A stretch of DNA of 64,000 bases, from contig JABLYA010000001.1 in the NCBI GenBank assembly GCA_013177855.1, positions 729,231 to 793,230 on the forward strand, given 5' to 3'. Positions within the stretch are counted from its first letter, which is position 1; each line of letters begins with the position of its first letter. Below the pieces are notes generated by a model. It worked only from the letters and a program-made list of their open reading frames with translations. It searched no databases and was not told the DNA's origin. This document shows positions 18,581-28,856 of the stretch, piece by piece. This DNA comes from Ignavibacteria bacterium. GTDB taxonomy: Bacteria > Bacteroidota > Ignavibacteria > Ch128b. The position numbers were made by a program, and so were the translations under genes.

Positions 18581-19603
18581 TCAGAAATTTACACCAACGG
18601 TTATATAATGCACATTCTTCAGCCTTCCGAAATCTTGATATGCATAATCAAATTTCATTGTGACTAAATCCACTAATCTATAATTTACTCCAAGCCCAAA
18701 TGTAAAGCCCTGTTCAGAATCTTTTTCAAAAAGTGATTTATATCCAGCTCTTAAGAAAATTCTATCATTCCATGAGTATTCAAATCCAGAATTAACATAC
18801 TCAGTATTGTCATTTGGATGAACTGCATTTGTCTCTAAAGTTAATCTCATCTCTTCAGTTTTAATTGCATCGACAGCAACACCAATTCTAAAAAGTAACG
18901 GTAAATCAAACTCATCTACATCATGTCGAGTATTTATAATGTTTTGTCCTCCGGGTCCAGTATTAGTCAATACAAGCAAATCTCTTCCTGAAAGTTTCAT
19001 TTTAGTTCCAAAGTTTGAAATGCTTGCACCGAGCCTGGTCTCATTCAAGAATTGAATTTTATAAAATGTACCAATATCAATTGCAAAACCTTGAGCCGAT
19101 TCATTCCAAATATATTCACGGATATATTTCGCATTAAAACCAATTGCAAAATTCTCTGTCAGATTTCTTGCATAAGAAATTCCCGCTGTAAGTGCACCAG
19201 CACCGAAGAATTCTCCAGTTCCTTCTGGTTTTTCAACTGTGCGGACTAACATTTCATCCATAGTCATAACTCCTACAAATGCACCAACAGTCCCGAAGTC
19301 AGATAAATTCATTCCAAATGCTGCATGATCAAATTTTACATCAAGTAACCAATCGATATGATTAAACGAAACTTCTCGATTTTGTATTAATGCCAGACCT
19401 GCAGGATTCCAGTAAACAGCCGATACATCATTTGGAGAAGCGACAAAAGCACCACCCATTCCAAGCGCTCTTGAGCCAACTCCAATTTTCAAAAATTGCG
19501 CTGCAGTTGTTCCTGTCTTTGTCAAACCTGCCCCAATCTGAGCAAATGAGTTTAAACTCAGAATAACTACAAAGATTAAACTGATTGAAAGAATCTTTTT
19601 CAT
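18581..19603 (-). CDS. PorV/PorQ-family outer-membrane protein
   Basis: A 340-residue predicted outer-membrane beta-barrel with signal peptide (MKKILSISLIFVVILSLNS...). The conserved N-terminal stretch of PorV/PorQ proteins is present: AAQFLKIGVGSRALGMGGAF, then VYWNPAGLA. PorV shuttles T9SS cargo from the translocon to the attachment complex; PorV/PorQ-like paralogues are often encoded near cargo genes. The start is the ATG at 19603 with GGAG nine bases upstream, rather than an in-frame GTG five codons earlier. The gene follows the large cargo-protein gene by 21 bases and ends the TonB receptor-cargo-PorV run. Confidence 0.85.
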   Translation of the reverse strand: MKKILSISLIFVVILSLNSFAQIGAGLTKTGTTAAQFLKIGVGSRALGMGGAFVASPNDVSAVYWNPAGLALIQNREVSFNHIDWLLDVKFDHAAFGMNLSDFGTVGAFVGVMTMDEMLVRTVEKPEGTGEFFGAGALTAGISYARNLTENFAIGFNAKYIREYIWNESAQGFAIDIGTFYKIQFLNETRLGASISNFGTKMKLSGRDLLVLTNTGPGGQNIINTRHDVDEFDLPLLFRIGVAVDAIKTEEMRLTLETNAVHPNDNTEYVNSGFEYSWNDRIFLRAGYKSLFEKDSEQGFTFGLGVNYRLVDLVTMKFDYAYQDFGRLKNVHYITVGVNF

Positions 19604-19624
19604 AGTTTTATACTCCACACTCTT

Positions 19625-22600
19625 TTACTTAATGATTGCAAATTTTAAGAGTTTCTCCCCAAGATTAGGAGCTTCGATATGAGCAAAATAAATTCCATAA
19701 GAAACACTGAAACCATCACGATTCAATAAATTCCAGAAAGCTCTGCCATTTTCAAGTCCTGACGAATGATGAATGGTTTGAACAAGTTCACCAGCTAAAG
19801 TATAAATTCTAATTGTACATTCGGGTGGTAAGTTTTCGAAATAGATTCTTCGTTCACCTCTGTTTTGACCGGGTAACTTGTTTGTCGGTTCAATATCATT
19901 TACTACGACATAAGGATTAGGAACAACATAAATATTATCCAACCTGGATTTAGCAAGTGATGCATCAAATTTCGAGGCTTCTGTCTTGAAATAAAAAACA
20001 TCAGCAGATTTGAACGGTCTTAAAGTGCGAATATAAAACACATCACCAGCAGAAGGCAGAACAGGTGATTTACCTGATGGCGGATAGAAAATCACACCCC
20101 ATGTTGTAGTGTCCGTAGTCCTACCTGTTGATCCAGGTTTGAAGAATATAATTTCTTCACCAGCAGTGTAGTTTGTATCTCGAGTCAGAGCATTTTCTTT
20201 TAGATAAGTTAAAATTGGTTTAGGAACTCCAGTGGTTACATCTTTAACAGAATATTTAACCGGAACTTTTACCAATCTTCCAGCAACTAAAATCATTGCA
20301 GAGTCAATGTAAGTATCCGAGAAATGAATTTCGTAATCAGCTTCATTAGGAATTATCTTACCGCCAATTGTCGCTTTTTGAACTCGATGAGTGAAATTAC
20401 AATTACCTGCAATCCATTTAGTATTAATTGAATCAATCTTAAGCTCTGGATAATCAATAACTTTTAATTTCAATCCGTCAATAACTGGATTTCCATCTTC
20501 GCCTCTTAGATATTGACTTTGATAAACTGGATAATAACGATATTGAACTGTGTACTTCTTATTCAAGCTCATTGAGCTTGTTGATGTTCTTCGAATAATT
20601 CCTCTTTCAAAGTCAACAACAAAGTCAACATTTTTTACATAAACATTGCCCTGTTCATCTTTTACTTCTAAATAGCTGTCATCACTTATAAATGGATGTG
20701 AAAGTTTTGTAAAATTCGTATCGTAAAAAGTAATGTTTCTATCTATCACTGGAGTGAGTTTCAGGACAGAATAATTTTTACCGGCTGTCCATTTTTTGTT
20801 GATATAAAGGCTGTCTCTAAAATAAATCCGATACTCTGAATTCTCTTCAACTTTTAAATCATTCAAAACTTCCAGAGTAACTTCACCATTTCCAATTCCG
20901 CTTTCATGAACTAAACTTTTTGTACTGGTAGGTGTGATAATATATCCATTTACTCTTGGTCCTGGAATTACCATTACAGTATTTACATCAAATTGAAGTT
21001 TATTGGTGATTGGATCAACTGTGATTTTCTTACTCGTTTCAGTTGGTGGAATTCCAAGTGAATCTCCGTGATCATAAGCAACAACAGCATAATAGTATGT
21101 TTGCCCATTTATTACATTATTGGAATCGACATAAGAGTGAACTAATCCTCTATTATTTCCAAGATAGTAATGAATACCTCTGCCTTGAAATTCAACTGGA
21201 TGATAACCTTTCCAGTAATCAGGTGCCTCAGGATCCCACTGACCATTTCCATTCATATCCACATAAGGTTCGCCAACATCGTATTTGAAGTTTGAGTTTA
21301 AATCAGTATAAGGTTCGGGGCGAACTGAAACATCCCATTTGCATTCGTTACCATAAACATCTTTAAGCGGCTCATACAAAAATTTAGCTCCCTTGCCGTC
21401 GGTAATAGTTTGGATATCGTTAAATGTTGGATCTGTACTTCGATAAATCACATAACCTTCAAAATCTTTTCCTGTAATTGGATCAATACTTTCTTCTGCT
21501 CGAGTATCCCAGTAGAGTGTAACTTTTCTATCACCAGGGACAGCAACAACATTTGGTTTTAATGGAGGTCTGAAAAATCTGTAATTAGCATTGTAAATTC
21601 TTTGAACAGTTTCAGCTGTCGTTAAAAGATCATCAAAGTTTTCACCAAGTAAAAGAGCTATTGAGAATCTTTTAATTTCACCTTTAGAAAGAGAAATAGG
21701 ACCACTTCCATAAATAAAGACTATATCTTCAAGTTGTCGTATCTCACCAAAGTTTCCGGCTTGAATTCTAAACCACATTGACTCATCATTCGCGACTTTA
21801 TCAGTATTCCAGGTCCAGCTGTTGAAACTCGTTAATCCAATTTGATCTGATTCATCAAGGTCAGTTAATTCAAAATTCGGTTCACCAGGATAAAGCGGAT
21901 CCAGTGAACCATCAGGTAGTCTTTTACCAGCAGTTGGAACTCCATCTCCTTCACCATAATCGCCTGTATTTGGAATACCATCAATTCCGACATCATCAAC
22001 CAGAGGATTCCAGTCTTTATCATTATCAATTCCATCATCCTGTCGTTCATCTATCATTCCATCACCATCATCATCAAAATTATTTCCCGGATTGCTTGGG
22101 CTTTCAAGATATTTACAGCCCAAGTAACCTACAGGCAATCCGAGATGACCTTTTCCATCATCATCCCAGAGGTACATCATACTTCGTGCGTAAACAGGTA
22201 CGGAATAATTATGTGGATCAATAAAAAATCCGTGATCGTCACGAACTTCATCACCGGGATCAGCAGGCAATCCACCACCAACATCTGGATCACCATACAT
22301 TCCAAAATAAACTGAATCAAGATTCTTATCACTCACATTTGCAATTGTGTAAACAAAGAAGATTGTATTTTCTGCAAGAGCGTTACTCCATTGCAAAGCT
22401 CTTCCATCAACCTGAACTCCTAATCCTCTTCGTGTTGAATCATTTATGAATGGCCAGTAAGGAAATTCAGAATTATCTCTGTCATCCATTGCCCAGAATA
22501 CTTCAAGATCTGCATTTGTTGCATCTTGAGCCAGATAACCAGGCCAGACATATTTACCTAAAGTCGGATTATACCATTCACGAGGCCAACTGTCGGGCTT

Positions 22601-23164
22601 ACCATCGTTATTTTTATCTTCAGCAGGATTTGAAGCCATAAATTCTTGATCAGGATCTGCATAACCTGGGAGAGGCTGCCATGCCCAGAGTGTATCGCCA
22701 GTCGGACTTACATCTCGCAAATTCGGATAATCCCATACACCATCAGAAACAATGTGAAGTCTTTGCGTTGAATCATAACCACTCGGAACCGATGCTGCAA
22801 CAAATGGACAGAAAGTGAAAACATAAGATACACCACGCCAGACAACATTATTAACATTTCTTAATAACCCATAACCTGGAGCAATTCCACCGTAGTTATA
22901 AATCTCTGTGCTGATCTTATTTCCATTCATAAAGTAATGTTTTCGATCAGCGTGGGTTTTTGTCTTTTCAAGCTTTTTAATTATGCCCTTTTGAAAATCA
23001 TAAATTGTTGTCTCGGTCTTATAATTTTTTGAACTATTTAATTTCGATTGAATTAAATCCTTAACCTTTTGATGTTCCTGTTCTCGCAATGAATTATTTT
23101 GCCCGAATGAATTTTGTAAAAGTAAACTTATTAACAGAATTGAAATGAATGAGAATGTTCTCAT
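19625..23164 (-). CDS. Very large secreted T9SS cargo protein
   Basis: A protein of about 1,179 residues with signal peptide MRTFSFISILLISLLLQNSF. Around residues 360-440 there is an Asp/Gly-rich calcium-binding-like region (DDDGDGMIDERQDDGIDNDK) similar to thrombospondin type 3 repeats. Fibronectin-III-like segments follow (KVTLYWDTRAEESIDP). The C-terminus has a sorting-domain-like end (VVPNPYVVV ... CTIRIYTLAGELVQTI ... GIYFAHIEAPN). The start ATG has AGGAG seven bases upstream and lies 22 bases after the TonB receptor stop, so the two are co-transcribed. It is probably surface-exposed. Ligand or function is unknown. Confidence 0.8.
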   Translation of the reverse strand: MRTFSFISILLISLLLQNSFGQNNSLREQEHQKVKDLIQSKLNSSKNYKTETTIYDFQKGIIKKLEKTKTHADRKHYFMNGNKISTEIYNYGGIAPGYGLLRNVNNVVWRGVSYVFTFCPFVAASVPSGYDSTQRLHIVSDGVWDYPNLRDVSPTGDTLWAWQPLPGYADPDQEFMASNPAEDKNNDGKPDSWPREWYNPTLGKYVWPGYLAQDATNADLEVFWAMDDRDNSEFPYWPFINDSTRRGLGVQVDGRALQWSNALAENTIFFVYTIANVSDKNLDSVYFGMYGDPDVGGGLPADPGDEVRDDHGFFIDPHNYSVPVYARSMMYLWDDDGKGHLGLPVGYLGCKYLESPSNPGNNFDDDGDGMIDERQDDGIDNDKDWNPLVDDVGIDGIPNTGDYGEGDGVPTAGKRLPDGSLDPLYPGEPNFELTDLDESDQIGLTSFNSWTWNTDKVANDESMWFRIQAGNFGEIRQLEDIVFIYGSGPISLSKGEIKRFSIALLLGENFDDLLTTAETVQRIYNANYRFFRPPLKPNVVAVPGDRKVTLYWDTRAEESIDPITGKDFEGYVIYRSTDPTFNDIQTITDGKGAKFLYEPLKDVYGNECKWDVSVRPEPYTDLNSNFKYDVGEPYVDMNGNGQWDPEAPDYWKGYHPVEFQGRGIHYYLGNNRGLVHSYVDSNNVINGQTYYYAVVAYDHGDSLGIPPTETSKKITVDPITNKLQFDVNTVMVIPGPRVNGYIITPTSTKSLVHESGIGNGEVTLEVLNDLKVEENSEYRIYFRDSLYINKKWTAGKNYSVLKLTPVIDRNITFYDTNFTKLSHPFISDDSYLEVKDEQGNVYVKNVDFVVDFERGIIRRTSTSSMSLNKKYTVQYRYYPVYQSQYLRGEDGNPVIDGLKLKVIDYPELKIDSINTKWIAGNCNFTHRVQKATIGGKIIPNEADYEIHFSDTYIDSAMILVAGRLVKVPVKYSVKDVTTGVPKPILTYLKENALTRDTNYTAGEEIIFFKPGSTGRTTDTTTWGVIFYPPSGKSPVLPSAGDVFYIRTLRPFKSADVFYFKTEASKFDASLAKSRLDNIYVVPNPYVVVNDIEPTNKLPGQNRGERRIYFENLPPECTIRIYTLAGELVQTIHHSSGLENGRAFWNLLNRDGFSVSYGIYFAHIEAPNLGEKLLKFAIIK

Positions 23165-23186
23165 AATTTTTCTCCTCTCAACGATT

Positions 23187-25937
23187 TTAGAAGTCAATTT
23201 CAAATCCAAGTCTCACCTCTCTTGGAGGTTGATAGTAATGAGGACGGGTAAAGTATTCCTCAGGTGAGTGAACGAGAGGAATTCGCTGTGAAAGTTCTTC
23301 TGCAGATTTTGCACCACCACTTGTGTATAGCAATGTATATGTTGCGCGGCCCGTATCGTCGTAAACCAGTCTTTCAATTAAGTTATCAAATAGATTAAAA
23401 ACTTTTGCAAAGGCTGTAACTTTAAAGCCAAGCAACTTAAAAACTTTTTCTGCAAATAAATTCACAACAAATTGAGATGGTCTTCTTCCACTGTTTGTTC
23501 GTACATAAACTTGTTTTCCAGTAATCTGAGGAGTGTATGGCAAACCTGTTCCAATTTTGTTGACGATGGTTACAGTCCAGTCATTAATTTTACCAAAAGT
23601 CACTGTTGTATTTAATGAATGAGTTTGATCCCATGCAAGGAATACAGGAATTTTTTCACTTTGTCTTCCTGAAGATAGATCGAGGAAGAAAGCATCTGGA
23701 TCTGTATCGTTTCCTTCGGCAATTTGAAAAGTATAATCAACAGTCACGCCCACCGGACTTGAAGGGCTTCTCCTTTTAACAAGTGAAAGAGTTATCCCTT
23801 TAATATTGCCATAATCTTTGTTTACATACTTGAGATAAGTTCGATCACCGCTAACACGAATTGTTTGAAGAGCTAACAAATCACGAACATCTTTATAATA
23901 ACCGGTTACATTCATTGCTAAATCGTCGAGTAAAAGCTGTTGCAATCCAATTTCGTAAGTAACTGTTTTCTCAGGATTAAGATTTGCATCACCGAATATT
24001 GGAGTTCCTGTTGCATAACTCGATTTGAAATTTGGATTTGTATAAAGGTATTGGAATGGGGGCATCTGGAAAAAATGTCCATAACTAAAATGAATGATTC
24101 CCCGATCAGTTATTGGGAAAGAAAAACCAAATCTTGGACTCAGTTGATGTTTTGGTGTTGCATCTGCGAGTATAGAATTTTTATCAACATAAGTTGGAAG
24201 TGACGGATCATTTGGTGATGGCCACAATGTGTTGGTTGAATATTTCGATCTTGAATTAAAGTAATCGTATCTCAAACCAATATTCATAATAAAATTTGCA
24301 TACTCCATCTTATCTTGAATGTAAAATGAAAATTGAACCGGTTTTTTAGTATAAAGATCGTGGTCTGGTGTGTTTAAGTCTGGTATAGTTGGAACTAAAT
24401 ATCTGACTGTGTCCCTTTTAATCACAAAGCTTTCATAATCCAGAATGTGAGTTTTATTCTCTGAACCAAATTTAATTTCATGTTCATTTGAAAGCTGGCT
24501 TGTGAAGTCAAACTTCAGTCCATAAGTTTTTGCTCTTTCGTAGCTGTGGCCATTTCTCGTTCCGCCAAAATAAAATGTGTAAGTAACTGGTCGGGTTAAT
24601 TTTTCAGTTGGTTGGTATCGAGGATCGGGCTTTAAGTTTGCAGTCCCCATCCCGGGGTAATAATCAACTGGATTTCCATTTTGATCTAAAAGTGGATAAA
24701 GATATTGTTTGTAATCATTAAAGTTATACATCAATTTTAATGTGTAAAATGTGCGTGAGCTTAAAGCATGTCTGAAATCAATTGAATTAACATATCCTTT
24801 TTCATAGTAATTATAATCTGCATCGGGGTTGTATTTGAAATCATGTGAATAATATTTGAAGTAATTATTCGAGTAAAGAAGATCATAATTAATTTTTATA
24901 GTTGAAGTAGGTTTAATTGTAAGTTTGAATGTTCCGCTAAATTTTCTACTTGGATTCATTGGAACGATTGCATCATCTCCCGACTTAGCAATTCTGATAT
25001 CATTTGGATTTGCAGGATTAATATAAACTGAATCCCACGGATTGTGTTCTCTTACTCCAAACAACCATCCTTTGTTATCTTCATTTCGAGCGGAGATAAA
25101 GAAATTCAGTTTATTACTTGAGAATGGAACAGGTCCACTGAAGGTCAATTCCGTTACATTGTTACTTAAAGGATTTACATCTTCGACATTAAAAAAGATA
25201 TTTTTTCGTGTGCTTAGAAAGTCGCCAGTATAAAATGAGATATGTGCACGATACTCATTTGTTCCTTCTTTTGTAATTGTATTAACAACGCCGCTTAGTG
25301 CATTTCCATATTCAGCGTTGAAAGTCCCGCTAACAACGGAAATTTCTTGAACAGCATTTGTGGCTATTTCAACCATTGGAGTATTATCAAAAGGATTTGA
25401 GATTGCAACTCCATTCACAGTATAAGCAATTTCATTTGTTCGACCACCACGAATATGAAGCTCACCGCCCACACCTTGAGTTATTCCAGCCTGAAGTGAA
25501 AGTATCTGATGAATACTTTCAACTGGTAAAGCTTCTATTTGACTTGCATCTATTGTAGCCTGAGTTGAAGTTAGGTCTTCACGAATCAATGGTGATTGAG
25601 CTTCAACTACAATTTCTTGAAGTTCAACTGCTTCTTCACTTAATTCAATATTTAATTTCGTTGTAAAATCTGCCGAGACTTTTACATTCTTAATTATTTT
25701 CTTTTCATAACCAATTGCGGAAATAACTAGCGTGTAAACGCCGGGTGGGACATTATTAATTACATAAAACCCATCGATGTGTGATGCAGTGCCAAAGTTG
25801 GTTCCTTCAATAATGATATTAACTGAAGGAATTGGCTCTCGAGTTTTAGCATCAATTACTCTTCCCGTAATCTTTCCTGTGGTTCCAGCAAATAATAAAT
25901 ACGGGAATAAAATAAGAAGGTAAATAATTCTTTTCAT
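23187..25937 (-). CDS. TonB-dependent receptor with carboxypeptidase-regulatory-like domain
   Basis: A 916-residue outer-membrane receptor. A signal peptide (1-18) is followed by a carboxypeptidase-regulatory-like beta-sandwich (22-105, GKITGRVIDAKTREPIPSVN), a plug domain (about 115-225, LHIRGGRTNEIAYTVNGV and SGTFNAEYGNALSGVVN) and a 22-stranded barrel ending in VRLGFEIDF, the aromatic C-terminal signal for BAM insertion. The organisation resembles SusC-like receptors, but no SusD-like gene adjoins; instead a giant T9SS cargo protein and a PorV/PorQ protein follow. GAGGA stands before the ATG. The imported substrate cannot be deduced. Confidence 0.9.
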   Translation of the reverse strand: MKRIIYLLILFPYLLFAGTTGKITGRVIDAKTREPIPSVNIIIEGTNFGTASHIDGFYVINNVPPGVYTLVISAIGYEKKIIKNVKVSADFTTKLNIELSEEAVELQEIVVEAQSPLIREDLTSTQATIDASQIEALPVESIHQILSLQAGITQGVGGELHIRGGRTNEIAYTVNGVAISNPFDNTPMVEIATNAVQEISVVSGTFNAEYGNALSGVVNTITKEGTNEYRAHISFYTGDFLSTRKNIFFNVEDVNPLSNNVTELTFSGPVPFSSNKLNFFISARNEDNKGWLFGVREHNPWDSVYINPANPNDIRIAKSGDDAIVPMNPSRKFSGTFKLTIKPTSTIKINYDLLYSNNYFKYYSHDFKYNPDADYNYYEKGYVNSIDFRHALSSRTFYTLKLMYNFNDYKQYLYPLLDQNGNPVDYYPGMGTANLKPDPRYQPTEKLTRPVTYTFYFGGTRNGHSYERAKTYGLKFDFTSQLSNEHEIKFGSENKTHILDYESFVIKRDTVRYLVPTIPDLNTPDHDLYTKKPVQFSFYIQDKMEYANFIMNIGLRYDYFNSRSKYSTNTLWPSPNDPSLPTYVDKNSILADATPKHQLSPRFGFSFPITDRGIIHFSYGHFFQMPPFQYLYTNPNFKSSYATGTPIFGDANLNPEKTVTYEIGLQQLLLDDLAMNVTGYYKDVRDLLALQTIRVSGDRTYLKYVNKDYGNIKGITLSLVKRRSPSSPVGVTVDYTFQIAEGNDTDPDAFFLDLSSGRQSEKIPVFLAWDQTHSLNTTVTFGKINDWTVTIVNKIGTGLPYTPQITGKQVYVRTNSGRRPSQFVVNLFAEKVFKLLGFKVTAFAKVFNLFDNLIERLVYDDTGRATYTLLYTSGGAKSAEELSQRIPLVHSPEEYFTRPHYYQPPREVRLGFEIDF

Positions 25938-26159
25938 AAGTCCTCATATTTTTTGTGGTGGGTTGAATATGTTTTAATTAAATTCATCCTAACCGAAATT
26001 TTTATTTCAAAATATTAATAGAAAAATTTTAAATCAAATCACAATAGTCAAGCAATAGATTGAATAATTTAGAATTCTTGATATTCTTTTAACAATTTTT
26101 TTAAGTTTGTAATAAATTACAGTTTGAACAAAACAATCATCCTGTGAGGTGATAACTAA

Positions 26160-26216
26160 ATGAAAAAACCTTCTAAAAAAATCAAATCAATCAACAAATC
26201 ATTGGAGGTAATATGA
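26160..26216 (+). CDS. Possible 18-residue leader peptide
   Basis: A short ORF encodes MKKPSKKIKSINKSLEVI. It has a good GAGGTG site (26146-26151) eight bases before its ATG, and its TGA overlaps the ATG of the following T9SS protein gene (ATGA). The product is very basic (7 Lys of 18 residues). The arrangement suggests translational coupling or a leader that sets expression of the secreted protein. Chance occurrence is possible in such AT-rich DNA. Confidence 0.4.
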   Translation: MKKPSKKIKSINKSLEVI

Positions 26217-28069
26217 AAAAACTCACATTACTAATTGCGTTGCTTTTAATCGGAGCAACAGCTTACTCACAGGTTCGCCTTTCAACTTACTATAACTATC
26301 CACTTCTTTCAGCAGGTACCTATATGGACTCAGTCCTTAATGGTTTAAAAAGTATTCGAGGCTGCTGGTTTGATAAAGATCTGGATGGTGATGGTAAAGC
26401 AGAAATACTTGTAACTAACTACAATGATCTTGGTCATGTTAATGTTTTCGAAGTAGTTGGGAATGACTCAATTGAACTTGTCTGGACATCACCTAAGGTT
26501 ACAACTGGTGGCGGTGGTTCAACTCCAAGATATGTTATTACCGGAGACTTGGATAATGATGGTAAAAAAGAAATAATATTCCAATCTAATAATAATGGAA
26601 TCTTCATTTTCGAATGGGATGGTGTTCCTGGAAGCAACAATTTTGGAACTTTGCCTTCACAGGTAATTAACTCAACTACTTTACCGGAAATGACAGGAAT
26701 CTCTGGAAACACTGAATATATGGAAATTGGTGACCCAGATGGCGATGGACAAAATGAATTATTAGTCTTCTACAATTCAACACCAAATGCTAATGATAAA
26801 TTTTATATAATTAGCGCAATTGGTGATTGGAGTACTGGTGATCCTGGCTTTTCAGGGTTCCAGGCTGAATATGCAAAGAGCAGAATTGATCTGGCAACCT
26901 GGGATATGAACGCTGGAACACCTTACTCAATGCATATCGCAAATTTTGATGGTCAAGGAAATCCAGAGCTTCTTTTCCAGGCTTGGAACTTCAAAGCTGT
27001 TACTCCTTTGAGAGTTCCAGCAGCTAATACTTATGTTGAAGCCGATACAACCAACGGCAAGCAAAGCTTAAGATTAAGCAATGCAGATGATGTCGCTCTA
27101 TTCGGCGGTGGAACATTTGATATTGATGGTGATGGCAGAGAGGAAGTTTATCTGCCAAATTATCATTCAACAGGTAGTAATTATGTAGGATGCATCCATG
27201 TCGTTCATTATCCTCAGGGAAGTTCTACTGCTGAAATTGATTCTACAAATGTTTTTGTCTTGAACTTTGCTCAAGCTGGTGTCCTTGATGAAGGACTTGT
27301 AACTTTTGGTTTTGGTTATGGTGATATTGATAAAGATGGAAAACCCAATATATACACATCAAGCACTTATGGTACAACTGGATGCAATGTAGTAACAGCA
27401 GAATTTCAAGGCGGAGATAAAACTAACCCAGCAAACTGGACTTTCTCAAAACTTTATCCAGGTGACCCATCAATTTATACTCAAAGAGTAATTAGAGATT
27501 CAGCTGGAGTAGTTGATACTGTATTTACAATTGATAATTCATTTGCTTCTAAAATTTATGGCAGATATACAGATATTGATAAGGATGGTTTCGAAGATAT
27601 TATTCTTCCATACCAGGCTTTATCTGATAGCGTAATTCATAAATCAATTCAATGGAATAGCTCCACAAATGAATGGGTTACGGTTGATTCTGGCAAAGTT
27701 GCAAATCCAAAGAGATGGGGTTTAAGAGTAATTGAAGGTACAATCGGAACCGGTGTTGAAGCAAAAGATCTTACAATTATTACTCCTGATGATTATAAGC
27801 TTTATCAAAACTATCCAAATCCATTTAACCCATCAACCAAGATCTCATTCTATCTCCCAGTCGATAAGAAAATCTCTCTTAAGATTTACAATCAACTTGG
27901 CCAGGTTGTAAAAACATTAATTAATGATCAAATGTATGAAAGAGGTTCTCATGAGTTAATCTGGGATGGAAAGAATGATGCAGGTAAACCGGTCTCGAGC
28001 GGTATTTACATTGCTCAACTCAAGTTTGGAAACTTCTCAAAAGAAATTAAGATGATGTTGGTTAAGTAA
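26213..28069 (+). CDS. FG-GAP/VCBS-like repeat protein with T9SS sorting domain
   Basis: A 618-residue secreted protein. The signal peptide ends near AYSQ (residue 20). At least six Asp/Gly calcium-loop repeats of the FG-GAP/VCBS type recur through the body: DKDLDGDGKAEILV, GDLDNDGKKEIIF, GDPDGDGQNELLV, FDIDGDGREEVYL, DIDKDGKPNIY and DIDKDGFEDIIL, suggesting a beta-propeller. The last 90 residues are a type A sorting domain (YQNYPNPFNPSTKISFYLP, then SSGIYIAQLKFG). The start follows GGAGGT. It is divergent from the TonB receptor and ends at a strong terminator, so it is a single-gene unit apart from the leader ORF. Confidence 0.87.
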   Translation: MKKLTLLIALLLIGATAYSQVRLSTYYNYPLLSAGTYMDSVLNGLKSIRGCWFDKDLDGDGKAEILVTNYNDLGHVNVFEVVGNDSIELVWTSPKVTTGGGGSTPRYVITGDLDNDGKKEIIFQSNNNGIFIFEWDGVPGSNNFGTLPSQVINSTTLPEMTGISGNTEYMEIGDPDGDGQNELLVFYNSTPNANDKFYIISAIGDWSTGDPGFSGFQAEYAKSRIDLATWDMNAGTPYSMHIANFDGQGNPELLFQAWNFKAVTPLRVPAANTYVEADTTNGKQSLRLSNADDVALFGGGTFDIDGDGREEVYLPNYHSTGSNYVGCIHVVHYPQGSSTAEIDSTNVFVLNFAQAGVLDEGLVTFGFGYGDIDKDGKPNIYTSSTYGTTGCNVVTAEFQGGDKTNPANWTFSKLYPGDPSIYTQRVIRDSAGVVDTVFTIDNSFASKIYGRYTDIDKDGFEDIILPYQALSDSVIHKSIQWNSSTNEWVTVDSGKVANPKRWGLRVIEGTIGTGVEAKDLTIITPDDYKLYQNYPNPFNPSTKISFYLPVDKKISLKIYNQLGQVVKTLINDQMYERGSHELIWDGKNDAGKPVSSGIYIAQLKFGNFSKEIKMMLVK

Positions 28070-28087
28070 GATTTGCATTAACAGAAC

Positions 28088-28122
28088 AAAAAAGGCTGTC
28101 ACTTCGACAGCCTTTTTTGTTT
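28088..28122. terminator. Two-way Rho-independent terminator
   Basis: AAAAAAGGCTGTC, loop ACTTC, GACAGCCTTTTTT gives a long perfect stem with a T-run on either strand. It lies between converging genes (plus-strand T9SS protein and minus-strand TPR protein) and can serve both. Confidence 0.93.
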
Positions 28123-28143
28123 TAAAGATATGAATTGTAAAAA

Positions 28144-28842
28144 TTATTCTACTGGTATTTGGAATTCAACAATATATCTTTCGTAATCTCTGGCTTGAGC
28201 AGAGTTTTGATATTCTTTTTTGATCAAATCAAGTAATTTTTTAGCTTCATCTTTTTTGCCAAGTTCAGCATTTAATCTTGCCGCATAAAGCAAGTATTCA
28301 GGTGTTGAAACTTCACTCGCAGCAACCTTTGCAGCTTTAACATATAATTTTGCAGCTTCTTCCTTGTTACCTTTTAACTCATAACAAGCTGCAGCACCGG
28401 CCAGAGCAGTTGCCTGAAATAATTTATTATCTCCATCATAATCTTCATAATATTTCAATGCTTCATCAATTTTTCCTAATTGATAATATGAATTTGCCAG
28501 AAAAATTTTTGCAGCCTCTCCGCTTTCTGTATTTCCATACTCATCGGCGATATATTTTAAACCTCTAATTTTCTTTGCAGGTACACCATCAATTGCTTGT
28601 TGGTATTGTCCCTGATCATAAAGATTAATGACATTACCAAGCATTGTAGTAGCTTCAATTTCCCGCTCTCCGGATCTTCTTACAAAATAAATTATAAGAA
28701 AAACTATTACTACAAAACTTCCCAATCCGATAAGGATGGTTTTCTGATTTTCTTCAAAAAAAGTTTTTGCTTTGAAATAAGTTTCAACAAGTTTATCCTG
28801 TTTAATCTCTTTTTTTGAAATTTTTTTCTTTGGTGCTAACAT
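28144..28842 (-). CDS. TPR-containing membrane-anchored protein
   Basis: A 232-residue protein with one membrane helix at about 36-54 (TILIGLGSFVVIVFLIIYFV), a basic cytosolic N-terminus and a periplasmic tetratricopeptide region. TPR-like motifs include AAKIFLANSYYQLGKIDEAL and AAACYELKGNKEEAAKLYVK. The arrangement (short cytosolic tail, one helix, TPRs) resembles YfgM-like proteins, which are SecYEG- or envelope-chaperone-associated, but this assignment is only by architecture. It follows the PHP gene by 14 bases with AAGGAG before the ATG and is the last gene of a four-gene run. Confidence 0.75.
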   Translation of the reverse strand: MLAPKKKISKKEIKQDKLVETYFKAKTFFEENQKTILIGLGSFVVIVFLIIYFVRRSGEREIEATTMLGNVINLYDQGQYQQAIDGVPAKKIRGLKYIADEYGNTESGEAAKIFLANSYYQLGKIDEALKYYEDYDGDNKLFQATALAGAAACYELKGNKEEAAKLYVKAAKVAASEVSTPEYLLYAARLNAELGKKDEAKKLLDLIKKEYQNSAQARDYERYIVEFQIPVE

Positions 28843-28856
28843 AGATTACTCCTTAA

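Noticed and set aside
21904-22224. His-rich 106-codon ORF opposite the large cargo gene
   Set aside because: It is the antisense of the Asp/Gly-rich calcium-loop region, whose GAT codons give CAT on the other strand.
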